Shown here in pieces: positions 15,116 through 18,300 of a DNA stretch of 18,300 bases. Origin of the DNA: UBA4416 sp038327195 (lineage in GTDB: Bacteria; Bacteroidota; Bacteroidia; B-17B0; Aurantibacillaceae); contig JBBQKU010000049.1 of the NCBI GenBank assembly GCA_038327195.1, forward strand, positions 1 to 18,300, in the 5' to 3' direction. Position 1 is the stretch's first letter, and each line of letters opens with the position of its first letter. The translations under genes were made by a program, and so were the position numbers. The notes beneath the pieces were generated by a model, which saw nothing but the letters and a program-made list of their open reading frames with translations, had not been told where the DNA came from and searched no databases.

Positions 15116-15541
15116 ATGACAAGCAAACCTCATAAATTAAACCTTATTGGCCGAAGAGAATTTGTAAATTTTCCTTTGCTAAATATTGAGCAAGTTGAAG
15201 CAAAAATTGATACTGGTGCTTATACGTGTGCGATTCATTGTAAGCATATTGAGTTATTACAAGTACATAATACAGTTTCTTTAAGGGTCGTTTTTCTTGA
15301 TGATATTGTACATAATTTCTCGGATTATTCAAGAAAAAAAATTAAAAATTCATCAGGAGAAATGGAAGAACGATATGTAATTAAAACGATTATTCAAATT
15401 GGACGAAAAAAAATAAATACTACCATTTCACTCACAGACAGAGGAACAATGCGTTATCCAGTTTTAATTGGCAGACGTTTATTAAAAGGGAAATTTTTAA
15501 TTGATGTTAATTTAATTTATACAAACGGACTAATTATTTAA
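15116..15541 (+). CDS. rimB: RimB-type retropepsin-like protease (annotated ATP-dependent zinc protease family)
   Basis: The 141-residue protein is a member of the family often labelled ATP-dependent zinc protease, which has a retropepsin-like fold. The catalytic motif IDTGAYT (31-37, Asp32-Thr-Gly-Ala) is preceded by a hydrophobic strand, and the second family block RYPVLIGRRLLKGKFLIDV lies near the C-terminus (113-131). Like retropepsins it should work as a homodimer, with one DTGA per chain. In pseudomonads RimB acts with RimK on ribosomal protein S6 glutamylation. It is 12 nt before rimK, supporting the same pairing here. It has no signal peptide, so it is cytoplasmic. Confidence 0.85.
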   Translation: MTSKPHKLNLIGRREFVNFPLLNIEQVEAKIDTGAYTCAIHCKHIELLQVHNTVSLRVVFLDDIVHNFSDYSRKKIKNSSGEMEERYVIKTIIQIGRKKINTTISLTDRGTMRYPVLIGRRLLKGKFLIDVNLIYTNGLII

Positions 15542-15553
15542 ATATAGTAAAGA

Positions 15554-16444
15554 ATGAAAATTGCAATATTATCACGAAACCGAAATCTATATTCAACTAA
15601 ACGACTCATAGAAGCAGCCGAACAACGTGGACACGAGGTTGTAGTGCTTGATCACATGAAATGTGTTTTAGTAATTGAACAAAGTCGTCCGCATATTTAT
15701 TACAATGGAAAAGAAGTAACGGATGTAAATGCTGTTATACCTCGTATTGGTGCAAGTGCAACTTTTTATGGTTCTGCCGTTGTACGCCAATTTGAAATGA
15801 TGAAAATTTTCACTGCGGTTGAATCGCAAGCTTTAGTTCGTTCACGCGATAAATTACGCAGTTTGCAAATTTTAGCACGAGCAGGAATTGGAATGCCAAA
15901 AACAGCATTTGCAAATGAACCCAAAGATATTGAATCTGTCATTCAAAGTATTGGTGGCGCTCCTTGTGTTGTTAAATTATTAGAAGGCACACAAGGTATT
16001 GGAGTTATTTTAGCTGAAAATGATAAAGCTGCAAAATCAGTAATGGAAGCATTTTTAAAATTAGATGCAAATATGTTGGTTCAAGAATATATTAAAGAAT
16101 CTAAAGGTGCAGATATTAGAGTATTTGTTGTTGATGGACAAATTGTTGGGGCTATGAAGCGTCAAGCTAAAGATGGTGAATTCAGAAGTAATTTACACAG
16201 AGGCGGTACTGCGTCAATTGTTCAACTTTCTCCCGAAGAAAGAGCAACAGCAATTAAATCTGCCAAAAAATTAGGGCTGGGCATTGCTGGTGTCGACTTA
16301 TTACAAAGCGATAGAGGTCCTTTAGTTATGGAAGTAAATTCATCTCCAGGTTTAGAAGGTATTGAAGGGGCAACTGGATTAGACATTGCTGCGAAAATAA
16401 TTGAATACGTAGAAAGAAATGAGTTTAACATTCCTGGCCAATAA
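15554..16444 (+). CDS. rimK: RimK, ATP-grasp glutamate ligase (ribosomal protein S6 modification)
   Basis: RimK adds glutamates one by one to a protein C-terminus (S6 in E. coli) using ATP. The 296-residue protein has normal length. It has the N-terminal domain MKIAILSRN...STKRLIEAA, the RIGAS motif (64-68), SRDKLRSLQILARAGIGMPKT (97-117), and the ATP-grasp core KLLEGTQGIGV (141-151), QEYIKESKGADIRVFVV (177-193), FRSNLHRGG (210-218) and VMEVNSSPGLEGIE (258-271) with Mg-binding Glu260 and Asn262. It sits between rimB (12 nt) and an AstE/AspA-family gene (2 nt) and is surely cotranscribed with them. Whether this host's S6 (not in the window) ends in a suitable tail is unknown. Confidence 0.95.
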   Translation: MKIAILSRNRNLYSTKRLIEAAEQRGHEVVVLDHMKCVLVIEQSRPHIYYNGKEVTDVNAVIPRIGASATFYGSAVVRQFEMMKIFTAVESQALVRSRDKLRSLQILARAGIGMPKTAFANEPKDIESVIQSIGGAPCVVKLLEGTQGIGVILAENDKAAKSVMEAFLKLDANMLVQEYIKESKGADIRVFVVDGQIVGAMKRQAKDGEFRSNLHRGGTASIVQLSPEERATAIKSAKKLGLGIAGVDLLQSDRGPLVMEVNSSPGLEGIEGATGLDIAAKIIEYVERNEFNIPGQ

Positions 16445-16446
16445 CC

Positions 16447-17388
16447 ATGGAAGATTTTATAATAAATTCACAAATCGTTAAGGCAGGCGAAAACAAACAA
16501 ATTGTTTTAAATTCATATGAATTGCATACAAAAACAAAAATTGAAATTCCAGTTTTTGTATTCAGAAGTAATAATCCTGGACCAACCATTTTATTTTCTG
16601 CCGGTATGCATGGCGAAGAGACAAATGGTATTGAAATAATCAGAAAATTAATTACTAGAGAAAGTTTAAAAAATTTGAAATGTGGAAACGTAATAGCAAT
16701 TCCTGTTATTAATAGCGTTTCATTTTTATATGGTAGTAGAGATTTACCTGATGGAAGAGATTTAAACCGTTGTTTTCCAGGAAATAAAAATGGATCATTT
16801 GGTAGCAGAATTGCTTTTGATTTAATGAAACATATTATTCCATTAATAGATTTTGGGGTTGATTTTCATACTGGTGGTGCTAAAATAAATAATTCGCCTC
16901 AAATACGTTGCGTATTTGAATTTCCTGAAAATTTACAACTAGCAAAAAAGTTTTCACCACCTCTTATTATTGATAGTAAATACCGAGAGGGAACATTTAG
17001 AAAAGAAGCCTCAAAAAAAGGAAAACCAATTTTAGTATATGAAGGTGGAGAAAGTATGCGGTTTGATTATACGGCAATTAATGAAGGAATAAATGGATGT
17101 TTTAGATTATTAAAGAATTTTGGGATGACAGATATTGATGTTCCTAATAATGCTTCTGTAAAAATCACTAAAGATACTTGGATTAGAGCAGATGTGAGTG
17201 GCTTATTTCATATGAAAGTTATTAATGGTGCTTATGTTTCTAAAGGAGACTTGTTAGGTGTTGTATGCAGCCCTTTCGAAAACAGTGAACATCAAATACT
17301 ATCAACTGCAGACGGTTATATTATTGGTATTAATAATCATCCTGTAGTGAATCAAGGTGAAGCTTTGATTCATATTGGTTTGGAATAG
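16447..17388 (+). CDS. Succinylglutamate desuccinylase/aspartoacylase-family zinc hydrolase
   Basis: The 313-residue enzyme belongs to the AstE/AspA family, M14-carboxypeptidase-like zinc hydrolases that cleave amide bonds at acidic amino acids. Zinc ligands are visible: His55 and Glu58 in GMHGEETNGI, and His141 in DFHTGG. Substrate-binding Arg sits in RDLNR (104-108), and a likely catalytic Glu199 in VYEGG. The C-terminal part (about 230-313) has the usual beta-rich barrel-like domain (FHMKVINGAYVSKGDLLGVV). There is no arginine succinyltransferase pathway gene nearby, so AstE proper is unlikely. It starts 2 nt after rimK, and close rimK linkage points to a substrate carrying glutamate. It may act on glutamylated proteins or peptides; that is inference. 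Confidence 0.88.
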   Translation: MEDFIINSQIVKAGENKQIVLNSYELHTKTKIEIPVFVFRSNNPGPTILFSAGMHGEETNGIEIIRKLITRESLKNLKCGNVIAIPVINSVSFLYGSRDLPDGRDLNRCFPGNKNGSFGSRIAFDLMKHIIPLIDFGVDFHTGGAKINNSPQIRCVFEFPENLQLAKKFSPPLIIDSKYREGTFRKEASKKGKPILVYEGGESMRFDYTAINEGINGCFRLLKNFGMTDIDVPNNASVKITKDTWIRADVSGLFHMKVINGAYVSKGDLLGVVCSPFENSEHQILSTADGYIIGINNHPVVNQGEALIHIGLE

Positions 17389-17410
17389 TTGAGAAATAAA
17401 TTTTAATTTT

Positions 17411-17833
17411 TTATTTCATTTTATCGTTTTTCATTTCATTAAGCATCTCAATTATTTTATCCAGTTTTTCAACTTCAATTTTATTTAGTTTTAGTGTTAA
17501 TGCTTCAATTTCTAATTTAGCATCAATATTAGTCTGGTAATCTGCTTGCGCATGTAATCTATCTCTTTCATTTTGCCTATTTTGCGACATCATTATTATT
17601 GGTGCTGCATAGGCTGCTTGTGTTGAAAAAACTAGGTTAAGTAGTATAAATGGATAAACATCCCAATGATCAATAAACGCAACAAGGTTTAACCCCATCC
17701 AAAGTATGACTAGAATGGTTTGAATAATAATAAATTTCCATGAGCCCATGCCTTTAGCAACTTTATCCGCAATTCGGCTTCCTAAGCTCGAAGTTTCTCT
17801 GTGAATTTGATGCCAATTTTTTTGATTTTTCAT
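17411..17833 (-). CDS. DUF1003 membrane protein
   Basis: The 140-residue protein is a DUF1003 member. The conserved pattern is two membrane segments (about 33-53 and 60-82) enclosing a short polar turn, with the signature YPFILLNLVFSTQAAYAAPIIMMSQNRQ (60-87) and the adjacent DR (91-92). After it comes a charged coiled-coil-like helix (about 105-136). Location is the inner membrane. The family's function is unknown to me. It is convergent with the rimK operon (22 nt between stops, no clear hairpin) and starts leftward from an AT-rich region containing an inverted repeat (17851-17891). Confidence 0.88.
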   Translation of the reverse strand: MKNQKNWHQIHRETSSLGSRIADKVAKGMGSWKFIIIQTILVILWMGLNLVAFIDHWDVYPFILLNLVFSTQAAYAAPIIMMSQNRQNERDRLHAQADYQTNIDAKLEIEALTLKLNKIEVEKLDKIIEMLNEMKNDKMK

Positions 17834-17850
17834 TATTATATTTTTTTAAT

Positions 17851-17891
17851 TAAAATCTAAGGTAGAATAATTAATTAGGCTTTAGATTTTA
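17851..17891. repeat. 10-bp inverted repeat upstream of the DUF1003 gene
   Basis: TAAAATCTAA (17851-17860) and TTAGATTTTA (17882-17891) form an exact inverted repeat around a 21-nt centre. On the minus strand the region also contains TACCTTAG (17864-17857), one base from a -7 box. It could be an operator; AT-richness makes chance possible. Confidence 0.35.
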
Positions 17892-17896
17892 TTCAT

Positions 17897-17932
17897 AAAA
17901 AAACTCCCAATGTAATTGCATTGGGAGTTTTT
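17897..17932 (-). terminator. Rho-independent terminator of the right-edge T9SS gene
   Basis: A 14-bp stem pairs AAAAACTCCCAATG (17899-17912) with CATTGGGAGTTTTT (17919-17932) around a 6-nt loop. A-tract 17897-17903 gives the U-run on the minus-strand transcript ending at 17956. Confidence 0.87.
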
Positions 17933-17955
17933 AAATAAAAGTTTAAATTAAAAAA

Positions 17956-18300
17956 TTATTGTTTGATTAATTTCCCAACTTTAACTGTGTTAGAGTAATT
18001 TAATACTTTGAATGTATAAATACCATTATCTAAATTTGACATGTTAATAGTATTTAATTCGTTAGCTAAAACTTGTTTAACAACTAATTTGCCTAATGCA
18101 TCATAAACTTCTAATGAAGAATTTTTTGCTAATTCAGCAGTTAAGTTAATGTTTACAATACCATTATTTGGGTTAGGGTACACAGATATTAAATTAGCAA
18201 CTGCTTCGTTAATTCCAACACAAGTATTAACAGTAACCATTACTGTTGATGAACCAACACAAGCTGCTGCATTAGATACATTAACTGTATACGTTGAAGT
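17956..18300 (-). CDS. C-terminal part of a second T9SS-secreted protein (5' end outside window)
   Basis: The minus-strand frame is open to the window edge, with TSTYTVNVSNAAACVGSSTV before the internal ATG at 18240, so this is the end of a longer protein. The upstream piece looks like the C-terminal strands of an Ig/PKD-type repeat containing the TYTVNV pattern common in giant adhesins. The last ~75 residues are a T9SS sorting domain: LISVYPNPNNGIVNINL, YDALGKLVVKQ, LDNGIYTFKVLNYSNTVKVGKLIKQ. It is probably a surface or released protein. It is related in architecture to, but clearly different from, the left-edge cargo protein. Confidence 0.9.
   Translation of the reverse strand, partial: TSTYTVNVSNAAACVGSSTVMVTVNTCVGINEAVANLISVYPNPNNGIVNINLTAELAKNSSLEVYDALGKLVVKQVLANELNTINMSNLDNGIYTFKVLNYSNTVKVGKLIKQ

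Noticed and set aside
15144..15332. Minus-strand frame across rimB
   Set aside because: It is antisense to the retropepsin motif gene and has no family resemblance.
16447..17388. Calling the zinc hydrolase astE of arginine catabolism
   Set aside because: No other arginine succinyltransferase pathway genes are present and its neighbours are rimB and rimK, so only the family is named.
1..18300. CRISPR array, insertion sequence, phage or defence system
   Set aside because: I found no spaced direct repeats, transposase, integrase, nuclease or toxin-antitoxin signature; gene content is housekeeping and envelope.

Overview
The window comes from an AT-rich member of the Bacteroidota. The evidence is: two proteins cut by the window edges that end in type IX secretion (T9SS) sorting domains; lipoproteins with short Bacteroidota-style signal peptides; a Bacteroidota-type TonB; DUF2480; an HU-CCDC81/SPOR protein; and promoters of the Bacteroidota form (TAnnTTTG -7 box, TTG -33 element). 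I cannot place it below phylum with confidence; a Flavobacteriales-like or related environmental lineage would fit. The DNA looks chromosomal and mostly housekeeping. I see no insertion sequence, phage gene, CRISPR array, tRNA or rRNA, and no gene-free stretch over 300 bases.

Layout, left to right. (1) 1-559 (+) is the C-terminal end of a large secreted T9SS protein. It is closed by a bidirectional terminator shared with a leftward operon (632-3467, minus): pdxH, a lipoprotein and an agmatinase/arginase-family enzyme. (2) Divergent from pdxH are a YqgE/AlgH protein without an obvious ATG start and, 5 nt later, a DarA-like flavodoxin-fold protein. A small lipoprotein follows, then a terminator, then tonB (5643-6449). 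(3) A perfect 36-nt palindrome separates tonB from a second leftward operon (6512-8988, minus): a LolA-like/DUF1571 protein carrying a LysM insertion, a DUF59 Fe-S assembly protein, a DUF2480 protein and an outer-membrane barrel. (4) Rightward from 9132 come an HU-CCDC81/TM/SPOR protein, a small envelope protein overlapping an FAD-dependent oxidoreductase, and a 992-residue exported protein made of two copies of a CRD-TPR-beta-propeller module. (5) A compact operon at 15116-17388 joins a RimB-type retropepsin-like protease, RimK (ATP-grasp glutamate ligase) and an AstE/AspA-family zinc deacylase. (6) A DUF1003 membrane protein (minus) and a second T9SS cargo end (minus, cut at the right edge) finish the window.

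The most promising functional idea is the RimB-RimK-AstE operon. It contains a ligase that adds glutamate to protein tails, a protease, and a metallo-hydrolase of the M14-related fold, a fold that in other organisms includes glutamate-removing carboxypeptidases. It could therefore be a complete add/process/remove system for protein polyglutamylation. Second is the 992-residue repeat protein, which resembles the T9SS periplasmic protein PorE but is duplicated and lacks an OmpA-like anchor. Third is the LysM domain that sits inside, rather than beside, a LolA-like fold.
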